A DNA stretch of 64,000 nt from Trinickia fusca (lineage in GTDB: Bacteria; Pseudomonadota; Gammaproteobacteria; Burkholderiales; Burkholderiaceae), in NCBI RefSeq assembly GCF_003628145.1, contig NZ_RBZV01000002.1, positions 372,001 to 436,000 on the forward strand. Direction: 5' to 3'. Both the position numbers and the translations under genes were made by a program. Under the pieces are notes generated by a model. That model made no database searches and was not told where the DNA came from. It worked only from the letters and a program-made list of their open reading frames with translations. Positions 26,394-35,210 of this stretch are shown piece by piece. The first letter of the stretch is position 1. Each line of letters opens with the position of its first letter.

Positions 26394-26966
26394 GTGGAAC
26401 AAGCCTTTCTGATCTCGACCGGAGCGGTCGCGCTCGCCGAAATCGGCGACAAGACTCAACTGTTGTCGCTCGTGCTCGCCGCTCGCTATCGCAAGCCGGT
26501 GCCCATCATGCTCGGAGTACTCGCCGCCACGATCGCCAACCATGCGTTCGCCGGTGCGATCGGCACCTGGCTCGGCGCGCTGGTCACGCCTTCGGTGATG
26601 CGCTGGGCGCTCGCCGTATCGTTCATCGTCATGGGGATCTGGGTGCTCGTGCCGGACAAGCTCGACGCGAACGACGCCGGCATCGCGCGCAGCCGCCTCG
26701 GCGTGTTCGGCGCGACCGTGGTCACCTTCTTTCTCGCCGAGATGGGCGACAAGACGCAAATCGCCACCATCGCGCTTGCCGCGCGCTTTCACGACTTCTT
26801 CGGTGTGGTCGCCGGGACGACGCTCGGCATGATGATCGCGAACGTGCCGGCCATCCTGCTCGGCGAGCGCTTCGCCCACCGCCTGCCCACGGCCGCTGTG
26901 CACGCCGTTGCGGCTGTGCTGTTCGTCGTGCTCGGCGCACTCGCCTTTCTGCGTGTAGGCGGTTGA
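26394..26966 (+). CDS. TMEM165/GDT1 (UPF0016) family manganese exporter
   Basis: 190-residue membrane protein of two homologous halves with three membrane segments each. Each half carries the family motif E-x-G-D-K-T: AEIGDKTQLL near residue 15 and AEMGDKTQIA near 118. Bacterial members such as MneA export Mn(II), protecting against manganese excess. A GTG start at 26394 gives the standard N-terminus MEQAFLIS; CGAGG lies upstream. The manganese riboswitch candidate directly upstream supports the substrate. Confidence 0.92.
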   Translation: MEQAFLISTGAVALAEIGDKTQLLSLVLAARYRKPVPIMLGVLAATIANHAFAGAIGTWLGALVTPSVMRWALAVSFIVMGIWVLVPDKLDANDAGIARSRLGVFGATVVTFFLAEMGDKTQIATIALAARFHDFFGVVAGTTLGMMIANVPAILLGERFAHRLPTAAVHAVAAVLFVVLGALAFLRVGG

Positions 26967-27040
26967 GCTCGACGGTCGGGCAACTCACTGATTGATGGTG
27001 GAGCCGGCGGCTCGAGGCCGGCTCCGTCTGCCTATCGTGG

Positions 27041-27736
27041 TTACTGCATCGGCGCTGCGGCTGCCGCGCCGCTGACCGCGGCGGGCGCCACCGGCCGTTC
27101 GTTCGAGAGCGCACCACCGTCGCCGCGCTTGTCGAGCGGAACACGTACCGTCCGCACGGCACCGTTGCCGAGCGGGAAATCGGCCAGCGCGCTGCGCACG
27201 AGATACGGCATCGCGCGCACGAGCGACGACTCCTCGTCCGTGTTACGGGCCGTCACCTTATAAACCTCACGGCCTGTCGCCTGCTCGGTGATGCGGATGC
27301 CCAGCGTATGCGTGTAGACCGGATAGCTCTGGCTCACGTACTGCGGCGGGAACGGGCCGATCGGCCCCCATGGATCGAACGGCCGCCAGAACGGATTCGG
27401 CCACGGGTTACCGTAGAAGACGGGCTGCGTGACCGTCGCCATGTCGCCGTGAAGCTCGTAAGTCAGGCCCACTAAATAATGGGCAGCCGTTTGCGCCACG
27501 GGCTTGAAGGAATAGGTTTCGAGCTCGCTCGCCACCAGTCGCTCGTAAGTCGCTTGCTCGATGCTGTTTTCCTGCTCGGCCGAGCGCGCGAACGCATAGG
27601 TGCGCGTCGCATCGCTGCCGCTCCAATTCGAGAAGGCGGTGACCTGCGTCGTCACGTAGGTCGTGCAGCCCGACAGCAGCATTGCTGCAGCCGCCACCGT
27701 CGGCGCCAGCAGGCGCCAAACTCGTTGCCACTTCAT
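27041..27736 (-). CDS. DUF4136-type lipoprotein
   Basis: 231 residues. Signal sequence with lipobox MLLSGCTTY gives a lipidated cysteine near residue 24. The mature part (TRTYAFARS, EQATYERLVASELE, a Pro/Trp-rich linker GNPWPNPFWRPFDPWG, then HTLGIRITEQATGREVYKV) resembles DUF4136 lipoproteins, which are conserved in Burkholderia. The aromatic linker and the Ala/Pro tail are probably exposed. The ATG at 27736 begins a normal signal peptide; the long upstream extension of the frame is a shadow of pepN. Confidence 0.82.
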   Translation of the reverse strand: MKWQRVWRLLAPTVAAAAMLLSGCTTYVTTQVTAFSNWSGSDATRTYAFARSAEQENSIEQATYERLVASELETYSFKPVAQTAAHYLVGLTYELHGDMATVTQPVFYGNPWPNPFWRPFDPWGPIGPFPPQYVSQSYPVYTHTLGIRITEQATGREVYKVTARNTDEESSLVRAMPYLVRSALADFPLGNGAVRTVRVPLDKRGDGGALSNERPVAPAAVSGAAAAAPMQ

Positions 27737-27934
27737 TCTGACTCCCTCATGTGTCTCGTCCATCGCCCGCCCCCAAGCGGTTGCGCGCTCTGATCCGATG
27801 ATACGCCGACCGAGACTCACCTCGAAAGTCCGCATTCCGACGAAGCACGATGTGCGCGGCCTTTGTACAATGACCGGCTCTCCCCTCGCCCGCCACGAGC
27901 GCGCGAGCCGAACGGTCTCTTTCATCGAACCGCC

Positions 27935-30625
27935 ATGTCCGATACCGCCAGCCCTGCAGTGATCCGCCGCGCCGACTACGCGCAGCCCGCCTTCCTCATC
28001 GACTCGGTCGCTCTCGAGTTCGATCTCGTGCCCGAGCGCACGATCGTCAAGAACACGATGCGCCTGCGCCGCAACCCCGATGGCGCGCCCGGTGCGCGCC
28101 TCGAGCTGATGGGCGAAGCGCTCGAGCTCGTCTCCGTGGCGTTGAACGGCGTGCCGCATGCCGAGCACCGCGCGCACGAGCACGGCCTGACGGTCGAGAA
28201 CCTGCCCGACGCGTTCGAGCTCACCATCGTGAGCGCGTGCCAGCCCGCCGAGAACACGACGCTCTCGGGCCTTTACGTCTCGAGCGGCAACTTCTTCACG
28301 CAGTGCGAAGCCGAGGGCTTCCGACGCATCACCTACTTCCTCGACCGCCCGGACGTGATGGCCATCTACACCGTCACGCTGCGTGCCGACAAGGCCGCCT
28401 ATCCGGTCCTGCTGTCGAACGGCAACCTCGTGGAAGAAGGCGAGCTGCCCGATGGCCGCCACTTCGCCAAATGGGAAGATCCGTTCAAGAAGCCGAGCTA
28501 CCTGTTCGCGCTCGTCGCGGGCAAGCTCGTCGCGATCGAAGAACGCATCCGCTCGGGCTCGGGCAAAGAGAAGCTGCTGCAGGTGTGGGTCGAGCCGCAC
28601 GATCTCGACAAGACGCGCCATGCGATGGATTCGCTGATCAACTCGATCCGCTGGGACGAAGCGCGCTTCGGCCTCGAGCTCGACCTCGATCGCTTCATGA
28701 TCGTCGCCGTCAGCGACTTCAACATGGGCGCGATGGAGAACAAGGGGCTCAACATCTTCAACACGAAGTACGTGCTGGCCAATCCTGAAACGGCGACCGA
28801 TACCGACTTCGCGAACGTCGAAGCCGTGGTCGGCCACGAGTACTTCCATAACTGGACCGGCAACCGCATCACCTGCCGCGACTGGTTCCAGCTGAGCCTC
28901 AAGGAAGGCCTGACCGTGTTCCGCGATCAGGAATTCTCGGCCGACATGCAAGGCGGCGACACGGATGAAGCCGCGCGCGCGGTCAAGCGCATCGAAGACG
29001 TGCGCGCGCTGCGGCAGTTCCAGTTCGCCGAAGACGCGGGTCCGATGGCGCACCCGGTACGCCCCGAGAGCTACGTCGAGATCAACAACTTCTACACGAT
29101 GACCGTCTACGAGAAAGGCGCGGAAGTCGTGCGGATGTATCAAACGCTGTTCGGCCGCGACGGCTTCCGGCGCGGCATGGATCTGTACTTCAAGCGCCAT
29201 GACGGCCAAGCGGTGACCTGCGACGACTTCCGTCTCGCACTCGCCGACGCGAACGGCCGCGACCTCACGCAATTCGAGCGCTGGTACAGCCAGGCGGGTA
29301 CGCCGCGCGTCTCGGTGCGCACGGCCTACGACAGCGCCCAACGCCGCTATGCCGTCACGCTCACGCAGCACTACGGCGATTGCGCGCCGGCCGCGCGCGA
29401 GACGCAAACGGGCCCGCTCCTGATCCCGTTCGCGCTCGGCCTGATCGGTCGCGACGGCCGCGATGTTCCGCTGCGCCTCGAAGGCGAAACGCAAGCGGCT
29501 GGTACGACGCGTGTGTTGGAACTGACCGAAGCCGAGCAGACGTTCACGTTCGTCGACGTTGCCGAAGCGCCGCTGCCCTCGCTGCTGCGTAACTTCTCGG
29601 CGCCCGTCGTCGTCGAGTACGACTACACGAACGATGAGCTCGCTTTCCTGCTCGCGCACGACAGCGATCCGTTCAACCGCTGGGAGGCCGGCCAACGGCT
29701 CGCCACGCGCGAACTGCTCGCCCTGACGGCGCGTGCGGCAGCCAGCGAACCGCTCTCACTCGACGATTCGGTCGTCGCCGCGTTCGCGCGCGTGCTGACC
29801 GACGAATCGCTGTCGCCGGCGTTCCGCGAGCTCGCCCTGATCCTGCCGTCGGAGGCGTATCTGGCCGAACAGATGGCCGAGTCCAATCCCGCGGCGGTGC
29901 ACGCGGCGCGCCAGTTCATGCGCAAGCGTCTGGCCACGGCGCTGCGCGCCGAATGGCTCGCCGTGTACGAGCGCCATACCGCGAGCGGCCCGTACGAGCC
30001 GACGCCGAAGGCCACCGGCCATCGCGCGCTGAAGAATCTCGCCCTCGCTTATCTGGCCGAGCTCGACGACCCGGTCGACGCAATCCGCCTGGCGAACGCG
30101 CAGTACGACGCCGCCAATAACATGACCGACCGCGCCGCCGCCCTCGCAGCTTTGCTGGCGGCCGCCACCACGGCCGGCGCTGCGGCGGCCCAACCCGCGC
30201 TCGACGACTTCTACCGCCGCTTCGAGAACGAACCGCTCGTCATCGACAAGTGGTTCGCGATGCAGGCGATGCAGCGCGGCAGCCTTGACCGTCGCATCAT
30301 CGACGTCGTGGGCAAGCTGATGGCTCACCCGGCCTTCACGCTGAGGAATCCGAATCGTGCACGCTCGTTGATCTTCAGCTTCTGCACGCACAACCCGGCA
30401 CAGTTCCATGCCGAAGACGGCTCCGGCTACGCGTTCTGGGCCGAGCAAGTGATCGCCCTCGATGCGCTCAATCCGCAAGTCGCAGCGCGCCTTGCGCGTT
30501 CGCTCGAGCTGTGGCGGCGCTATACGCCGGCGTTGCGCGAGCGCATGCGCGAAGCGCTCGAGCGTGTGGCGAGCCAGGTGAAATCGCGCGACGTGCGCGA
30601 AGTCGTCGAAAAGGCACTTGCCTGA
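27935..30625 (+). CDS. pepN: aminopeptidase N
   Basis: 896-residue M1-family zinc aminopeptidase that trims N-terminal residues from peptides in the cytoplasm. The exopeptidase motif GAMENKGLN and the zinc site HEYFHNWTGNRITCRDWF with the third ligand in KEGLTVFRDQEF are all present. Length agrees with the E. coli type. The start is the ATG at 27935 (MSDTASPAV), not the in-frame ATG at 27863, which is preceded by what looks like a TACAAT promoter element. A strong terminator follows at 30681. Confidence 0.97.
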   Translation: MSDTASPAVIRRADYAQPAFLIDSVALEFDLVPERTIVKNTMRLRRNPDGAPGARLELMGEALELVSVALNGVPHAEHRAHEHGLTVENLPDAFELTIVSACQPAENTTLSGLYVSSGNFFTQCEAEGFRRITYFLDRPDVMAIYTVTLRADKAAYPVLLSNGNLVEEGELPDGRHFAKWEDPFKKPSYLFALVAGKLVAIEERIRSGSGKEKLLQVWVEPHDLDKTRHAMDSLINSIRWDEARFGLELDLDRFMIVAVSDFNMGAMENKGLNIFNTKYVLANPETATDTDFANVEAVVGHEYFHNWTGNRITCRDWFQLSLKEGLTVFRDQEFSADMQGGDTDEAARAVKRIEDVRALRQFQFAEDAGPMAHPVRPESYVEINNFYTMTVYEKGAEVVRMYQTLFGRDGFRRGMDLYFKRHDGQAVTCDDFRLALADANGRDLTQFERWYSQAGTPRVSVRTAYDSAQRRYAVTLTQHYGDCAPAARETQTGPLLIPFALGLIGRDGRDVPLRLEGETQAAGTTRVLELTEAEQTFTFVDVAEAPLPSLLRNFSAPVVVEYDYTNDELAFLLAHDSDPFNRWEAGQRLATRELLALTARAAASEPLSLDDSVVAAFARVLTDESLSPAFRELALILPSEAYLAEQMAESNPAAVHAARQFMRKRLATALRAEWLAVYERHTASGPYEPTPKATGHRALKNLALAYLAELDDPVDAIRLANAQYDAANNMTDRAAALAALLAAATTAGAAAAQPALDDFYRRFENEPLVIDKWFAMQAMQRGSLDRRIIDVVGKLMAHPAFTLRNPNRARSLIFSFCTHNPAQFHAEDGSGYAFWAEQVIALDALNPQVAARLARSLELWRRYTPALRERMREALERVASQVKSRDVREVVEKALA

Positions 30626-30680
30626 CGCAGGGCCTTCGCCTGCTGCTGCGCCCGTCGCAGGAGCGGGCTGCATGGCACGA

Positions 30681-30708
30681 ACCGGCACTTCGGTGCCGGT
30701 TTTTTTTC
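30681..30708 (+). terminator. rho-independent terminator after pepN
   Basis: Eight-base perfect stem ACCGGCAC (30681-30688) with GTGCCGGT (30693-30700), a TTCG tetraloop, and a T-run that runs into the base of the stem and on to 30708. Confidence 0.92.
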
Positions 30709-30868
30709 GCGTATCGCACCCACTGCGCGCCCACGGCAGCCCGCGGCGGCTCGGTGTGCAAGTCGCGCAACGGCGTACGTCACGCCACCCGCCGACACAA
30801 AAAGACGGAGCCGCGCACGCTGCGGCGAGTAAAATCGGCGGCATTCTCATGCTTCCCGGAGTACCGTA

Positions 30869-31885
<1,017 letters not shown>

Positions 31886-31894
31886 AAAAAGGGG

Positions 31895-31924
31895 TTGCCA
31901 ACCTGCTCGAAGCGTCTCTATAAT
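31895..31924 (+). promoter_or_regulatory. promoter of tRNA-Thr
   Basis: TTGCCA at 31895-31900 and a perfect TATAAT at 31919-31924 with an 18-base spacer, 20 bases ahead of the tRNA. GC-rich bases between the -10 box and the tRNA resemble a stringent discriminator. Confidence 0.75.
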
Positions 31925-31944
31925 CGCGTTTCTCTGATGCAGAT

Positions 31945-32020
31945 GCCGGAATAGCTCAGACGGTAGAGCAGCGCATTCGTAATGCGAAGGTCGGGGGTTC
32001 GATTCCTCTTTCCGGCACCA
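31945..32020 (+). tRNA. tRNA-Thr(CGT)
   Basis: 76 bases including encoded CCA. The acceptor arms GCCGGAA and TTCCGGC pair fully, the T-arm is GGGGGTTCGATTCCTCT, and the anticodon loop TTCGTAA gives CGT, reading ACG. It is the insertion neighbour of the decayed element that follows. Confidence 0.95.
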
Positions 32021-32031
32021 AAGATTCAGCA

Positions 32032-32061
32032 AAAAGCCCAGTCCTCGTGACTGGGCTTTTT
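32032..32061 (+). terminator. terminator after tRNA-Thr (left copy of the direct repeat overlaps it)
   Basis: 12-base perfect stem (32032-32043 with 32049-32060), loop CTCGT, ending in a T-run. Its loop and 3' arm are part of the 31-bp sequence repeated at 33961. Confidence 0.9.
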
Positions 32062-32071
32062 GTTTTCTGGG
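32041..32071 (+). repeat. left direct repeat (putative attL)
   Basis: Perfect 31-base match to 33961-33991; includes the loop and 3' arm of the tRNA-Thr terminator. Confidence 0.85.
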
Positions 32072-32307
32072 TCCATGTAACCGGATTTCATCAATCGCGG
32101 CTCGTGGCATCACTACGTGATGTGCTCGAAACGTCCGCGAGGTCGAGACACCTGGAGAGGTCAAGAGGGCTGGCACTCCATAATCCCGCTCGGCCAGACG
32201 CGCCATTCGTCGCCGTCACAGCGATAGAACAGAACCGACAGCCCTCCCAAGCCGGTGAAGGTGTTCAGCTTTTCACCCTACCCTGCTGAGGCAAGTGCTG
32301 AAAGATC

Positions 32308-32547
32308 TTACTTCGCCTTTGTCGCTCGAAAAGTGCGCAGTTCCTCAATGTCGATGCCGAAACGGTCCGATACTTTTTGCAACTGTTCGTCAGTCGCTGC
32401 TGGACGGATGACGACAAACGTGGGACCGTCCCATGCCTGCTCAAACCGACAAGGCCAGTCAACGAGGCAGCCTAACCGCTTGTCGCCGTAGGTGGTCACG
32501 ATGACTTCGGGGTTGGAGAAGTCGTCACCGGTGGATTGCTCATGCAT
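32308..32547 (-). CDS. hypothetical protein
   Basis: 79 residues, acidic and soluble, with no motif I recognise (GCLVDWPCRFEQAW, RPAATDEQLQKVSDRFGID). It begins at the ATG 32547, overlapping the 3' end of the next minus-strand gene upstream by 8 bases, so it reads as the last gene of a four-gene minus-strand set inside the decayed element. Confidence 0.55.
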   Translation of the reverse strand: MHEQSTGDDFSNPEVIVTTYGDKRLGCLVDWPCRFEQAWDGPTFVVIRPAATDEQLQKVSDRFGIDIEELRTFRATKAK

Positions 32548-32719
32548 GGCACACCTCCGTCACACCTGCCCCGACCTTTTGCAACATGCCAAAGAACGCA
32601 TCGATGTGCGATTCGTTCGCCACCTCGAAGGACTGCTCGCGGACGACACGTAAGCCCATTGTGGACGTACTCAACGCCTGTGCCTCGCGGACAAGTTGGT
32701 CCTGAGCATCGTTATTCAT
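32540..32719 (-). CDS. hypothetical protein, small
   Basis: 59 residues from the ATG at 32719 (MNNDAQDQLVREAQALS). No known motif. It overlaps both neighbours by 8 bases in the same direction, a pattern of translational coupling that supports it being real. It is part of the cargo of the decayed element. Confidence 0.5.
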   Translation of the reverse strand: MNNDAQDQLVREAQALSTSTMGLRVVREQSFEVANESHIDAFFGMLQKVGAGVTEVCHA

Positions 32720-32999
32720 TTTCTGCCTCTCGGTTGGCTTGTTCGATAGCAGCCTGGACAGAATCAATCAGCGCTTTGGCAATCGCCCCAGAAATAATTG
32801 CCGGATAAGGGGACTCTTCGTCCGCCTTGTAATTCAAAGCTATCGGCCACAGCGCATCGAGAGCAGTTGCAAGGTGACACGACGCGTCCTGCAAGGCATC
32901 CAAGATTGGCTGCCCTGCAGAAACCGTCAGTGAGCGGGTATGAACGCCGCCTGCATCGATAGGGGCTCTGACGGTCGTGAGAGCTCGGATGTCAGCCAT
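32712..32999 (-). CDS. small DUF3077-like protein
   Basis: 95 residues from ATG 32999 (MADIRALTTVRA). The segment LTVSAGQPILDALQDASCHL resembles the DUF3077/DUF6124 family of small Pseudomonas and Burkholderia proteins, from memory. Function unknown. It overlaps the upstream gene by 8 bases. Confidence 0.55.
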   Translation of the reverse strand: MADIRALTTVRAPIDAGGVHTRSLTVSAGQPILDALQDASCHLATALDALWPIALNYKADEESPYPAIISGAIAKALIDSVQAAIEQANREAENE

Positions 33000-33267
33000 G
33001 TCGCACTCCGCGGGCATTGAGGCCGGCCTTCATCGCGCGCTCCCGAATTACATCGATATCATCAGCTTGCAAGTCGGCTTGCAGGGCTCCATGCTCGCAA
33101 AGCTTCTTGATTTCACGGTCATCTGTCAGCCTGGAAATGCAGCGAAAGATCGCACTCATTGCCTCCGCCTGCTCGTGGGTGATATCTGCGATGCTTTCGA
33201 TGTCGCCAACGGAAACGGGCTCAAATCCGTCTATGGTGATGCGTTCTGTAGAATGGTTCTTTGTCAT
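32992..33267 (-). CDS. hypothetical protein
   Basis: 91 residues from ATG 33267 (MTKNHSTERI), which has an excellent GGAGGT ribosome-binding site upstream. Acidic, predicted helical (DIESIADITHEQAEAMSAIF). No family recognised. It is the first gene of the small coupled set 33267 to 32308. Confidence 0.6.
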   Translation of the reverse strand: MTKNHSTERITIDGFEPVSVGDIESIADITHEQAEAMSAIFRCISRLTDDREIKKLCEHGALQADLQADDIDVIRERAMKAGLNARGVRHG

Positions 33268-33363
33268 GGTACGGACCTCCACTAAAGGTCGCATTGTGGC
33301 CAGGCGGGGCAAGTGTTGGCGCACCTGCTCCCGCCGCTTCTGCCTGATACCGTCAGACGGCGG

Positions 33364-33627
33364 TCATACTACTTTGCGGCTTCCAGTCGCTTCGGCGTAA
33401 CGCGACCGCGTACGCAGCGACGGCATCGTTCGTCCGCTTTCCATGCGTGCGATAGCCGATCGGGTCGTCTGCATCTTCTCGGCCACCTGCTCCTGAGTCA
33501 GTCCGGCACGCACGCGCGCAGCGATGAATTCGCGCGCAACGGCAAATTCCGGTGCTTGCGCCTCGTACTCGGCCAGGCTGACCAAGTCGGCCAGCAGTTG
33601 CCTCTTCAGGGTTGCAAGGTTAGTCAT
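33364..33627 (-). CDS. XRE-family antitoxin/regulator (HigA-like)
   Basis: 87 residues with a lambda-repressor helix-turn-helix: AGLTQEQVAEKMQTTRSAIARM, followed by ESGRTMPSLRT and RYAEATGSR, the usual order in HigA-type antitoxins that follow HigB toxins. It starts three bases after the stop of the truncated toxin on the same strand. The C-terminus after GSR is shorter than in typical members. Confidence 0.8.
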   Translation of the reverse strand: MTNLATLKRQLLADLVSLAEYEAQAPEFAVAREFIAARVRAGLTQEQVAEKMQTTRSAIARMESGRTMPSLRTRSRYAEATGSRKVV

Positions 33628-33630
33628 CTC

Positions 33631-33765
33631 TCAATCCTCTTTTATCCGGACGTAGGCCGTTTCGTTGACCCGACGCGGCGTCTTCTTCACAAACACGTGC
33701 AGCACAACCAGACGCTGCCCGGTTGGGGGGGCGTAAATGGCTCGCACAATGCCTGAAGGCCTCAT
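33631..33765 (-). pseudogene. N-terminally truncated HigB/RelE-type toxin
   Basis: The 44-residue frame from ATG 33765 (MRPSGIVRAIYAPPTGQ..., ending LHVFVKKTPRRVNETAYVRIKED) matches the C-terminal half of HigB/Gp49-type toxins, which are about 100 residues. In frame upstream a TAG at 33805-33807 closes it after about 14 more codons, and the N-terminal strands are missing. It is followed directly by the HigA-like gene, as in an intact toxin-antitoxin pair. It appears to have been cut where it meets the integrase fragment. Confidence 0.7.
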
Positions 33766-33945
33766 GAGCGGCCCGCTTCGTCCTGCACCTGGTCGATAGT
33801 TCCGCTAATCGTCACGCGCACTGTGGCGCCGTGGAGCCTGCACTGGAAGATATAGGACTTTGCGCCGTTGGCCGTCGCTCAGAGCCCCAAAGCGAGGGTC
33901 TTGCCGTCCCAAAGGAACGCCTGCGACCTGCCGGCGGGGCATTTA
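33762..33945 (-). pseudogene. remnant of a tyrosine integrase N-terminal (arm-binding) domain
   Basis: Read on the minus strand, the frame gives QAFLWDGKTLALGL, a TGA stop, then ATANGAKSYIFQCRLHGATV and RVTISGTIDQ before ending at a TGA at 33762-33764. This is the DUF4102/arm-binding start of phage and ICE integrases, where the interrupting codon is normally arginine (CGA to TGA). The catalytic domain is gone. The fragment abuts the right direct repeat and reads inward, as an integrase next to an att site does. Confidence 0.75.
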
Positions 33946-33960
33946 TGTCGGAAAAACCCG

Positions 33961-33991
33961 GTCCTCGTGACTGGGCTTTTTGTTTTCTGGG
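33961..33991 (+). repeat. right direct repeat (putative attR)
   Basis: Perfect 31-base copy of 32041-32071. The preceding bases still form an imperfect version of the terminator stem (AAAAACCCGG), suggesting a diverged or recombined copy. Confidence 0.85.
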
Positions 33992-34091
33992 GGCAGTCTA
34001 GGCGTTCCGGTCAATCTTGTTGCCGCTGGGTGCGCAATCTTCCCGCCACCCGTACCATCCACGTACAAACGAAATGGCGTCGAGGAGCAAC

Positions 34092-34460
34092 ATGGGCGGA
34101 TGGACTCGAATCTGGGTGGTCTTAACCGTGGTGGTCGGCGCATTGGCCGGTTGGATGTATGTAGAGGACGTCCAATATGGTGAGCGACAGGCCAACAATG
34201 CTTACAAGGATGCACTCGACGGATACGACAACTGTCGCCAGACACCAGCGGCACCACAAGGTCCGCCGGACGCTTTTAGCCAGTTCCTGAAGGATGCCTG
34301 CGACTATGCGGCACAGCCTCGCGTTCGATACGCCAAGCAGCAAGCCCAGCAGCGCGACCATGCAACCGCGAGAGCAAAAAGGGACGCCGCAAGCAGAGCA
34401 TTCTCGACGGTCAGTTGGGTTAGCGGAACGGTCGGAGCGCTATTCCTGGCCATTGGATAG
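34092..34460 (+). CDS. hypothetical membrane-anchored protein
   Basis: 122 residues from ATG 34092, preceded by GAGGAG at 34082-34087. One N-terminal membrane segment (IWVVLTVVVGALAGWMY), an Ala/Gln/Arg-rich helical middle (VRYAKQQAQQRDHATARAKRD) and a hydrophobic C-terminus. No family recognised. It lies between the right repeat and the effector-immunity pair, so it is accessory by context. Confidence 0.6.
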   Translation: MGGWTRIWVVLTVVVGALAGWMYVEDVQYGERQANNAYKDALDGYDNCRQTPAAPQGPPDAFSQFLKDACDYAAQPRVRYAKQQAQQRDHATARAKRDAASRAFSTVSWVSGTVGALFLAIG

Positions 34461-34527
34461 GTGTGGTGCGGGTTTCGCAGAAAGAAGCGGATCTAACCGG
34501 CACAAGCCCCATTTCACCAAACCTGCT

Positions 34528-34836
34528 TCAGTCAGTCGCGGCATGCGAATGGCGCGAAACATAGCCGCGAATTACCCAATTGCCAAGCCACACCAGCCCA
34601 CCAACGAACAGCAACGACACCACGAAATAGAGAAGCCACGCGAGCACCTCCATATCGTCCGGGTTTGCCAGTTCACTATGTCCAACTAGCCTTAGCGCCC
34701 CACGAATGAACATATCGACGGCATATGGCATATTGAACGGAAGCCGGCCTATCAGTTCGTTCAGATACCAGGCGCCAACCACCGTCAACGCTATGTTCAC
34801 GAGCCACAACGCGGCCCTACCTGCGCGAGCACTCAT
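34528..34836 (-). CDS. membrane protein, candidate immunity partner of the adjacent effector
   Basis: 102 residues with two membrane segments (LWLVNIALTVVGAWYLNELI and VLAWLLYFVVSLLFVGGLVW) and a short charged loop between. It starts at the ATG overlapping the stop of the DUF2778 gene (ATGA) and uses the GGAGG inside that gene's last codons as its ribosome-binding site. Small membrane proteins coded directly after DUF2778 (Tlde1-type) effectors act as immunity proteins in characterised systems, so that role is inferred from position. Confidence 0.65.
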   Translation of the reverse strand: MSARAGRAALWLVNIALTVVGAWYLNELIGRLPFNMPYAVDMFIRGALRLVGHSELANPDDMEVLAWLLYFVVSLLFVGGLVWLGNWVIRGYVSRHSHAATD

Positions 34837-35066
34837 TGAACCTCCACCGTACCGTACGCCTTAAACGTAGTCCGAGGGCCAGATTGCCGGTCCACAATGT
34901 AGTAGGTCCCCTTCGGAATCGGGCCAATGTCTTCTTTGGCCGCCGCCGCTGGGTTATCACGCCCGTCTCTTTGCCCCGAAAAAGCTGCCAAGCCCCCGAC
35001 TCCGGGACAAGCAAGTACCGACGTTTGCTTACTATTCAGCTTGAACGTGCATTGAATTAATCGCAT
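34833..35066 (-). pseudogene. Tlde1-like DUF2778 effector with apparent internal deletion
   Basis: 77 residues. The N-terminus (IQCTFKLNSKQTSVLACPG, GGLAAFSGQRDGR, GPIPKGTYYIVDRQSG) matches DUF2778/Tlde1 type VI effectors, which attack peptidoglycan with a later His/Cys site. Full-length members are about 150-170 residues. Here, straight after DRQSG the protein ends with FKAYGTVEVQ, which resembles the normal family C-terminus, so about 80-90 residues including the catalytic cysteine seem to have dropped out in frame. Likely inactive as a toxin. Confidence 0.65.
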
Positions 35067-35210
35067 TAGATAGTTCTCTCTGGCTACCTACGTAAGGGTC
35101 GAGAAAGCACCGCTGATGCCGCAAGCCGTGAGCTTACCCACCTTTTCGCGATCGACATACTCAGCAAGGTAACAGGCCCTTTTGTTTGGGGGCGCCCTTT
35201 CGTCCGTTGC

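Larger units (their letters stand above)
32041..33991. mobile_element. decayed integrative element bounded by 31-bp direct repeats
   Basis: The 31 bases at 32041-32071 and 33961-33991 are identical, and the left copy lies in the terminator directly after tRNA-Thr. Between them are only small genes without housekeeping function, a HigA-like regulator with a truncated toxin, and the broken N-terminus of a tyrosine integrase abutting the right copy and reading inward. That is the arrangement of an element integrated near a tRNA that has since lost most of its body. The codon use and composition of the interior also look less GC-biased than the surroundings. Confidence 0.75.

Noticed and set aside
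26011..26412. Small plus-strand open frame over the riboswitch
   Set aside because: It coincides with the structured yybP-ykoY leader and lacks a ribosome-binding site.
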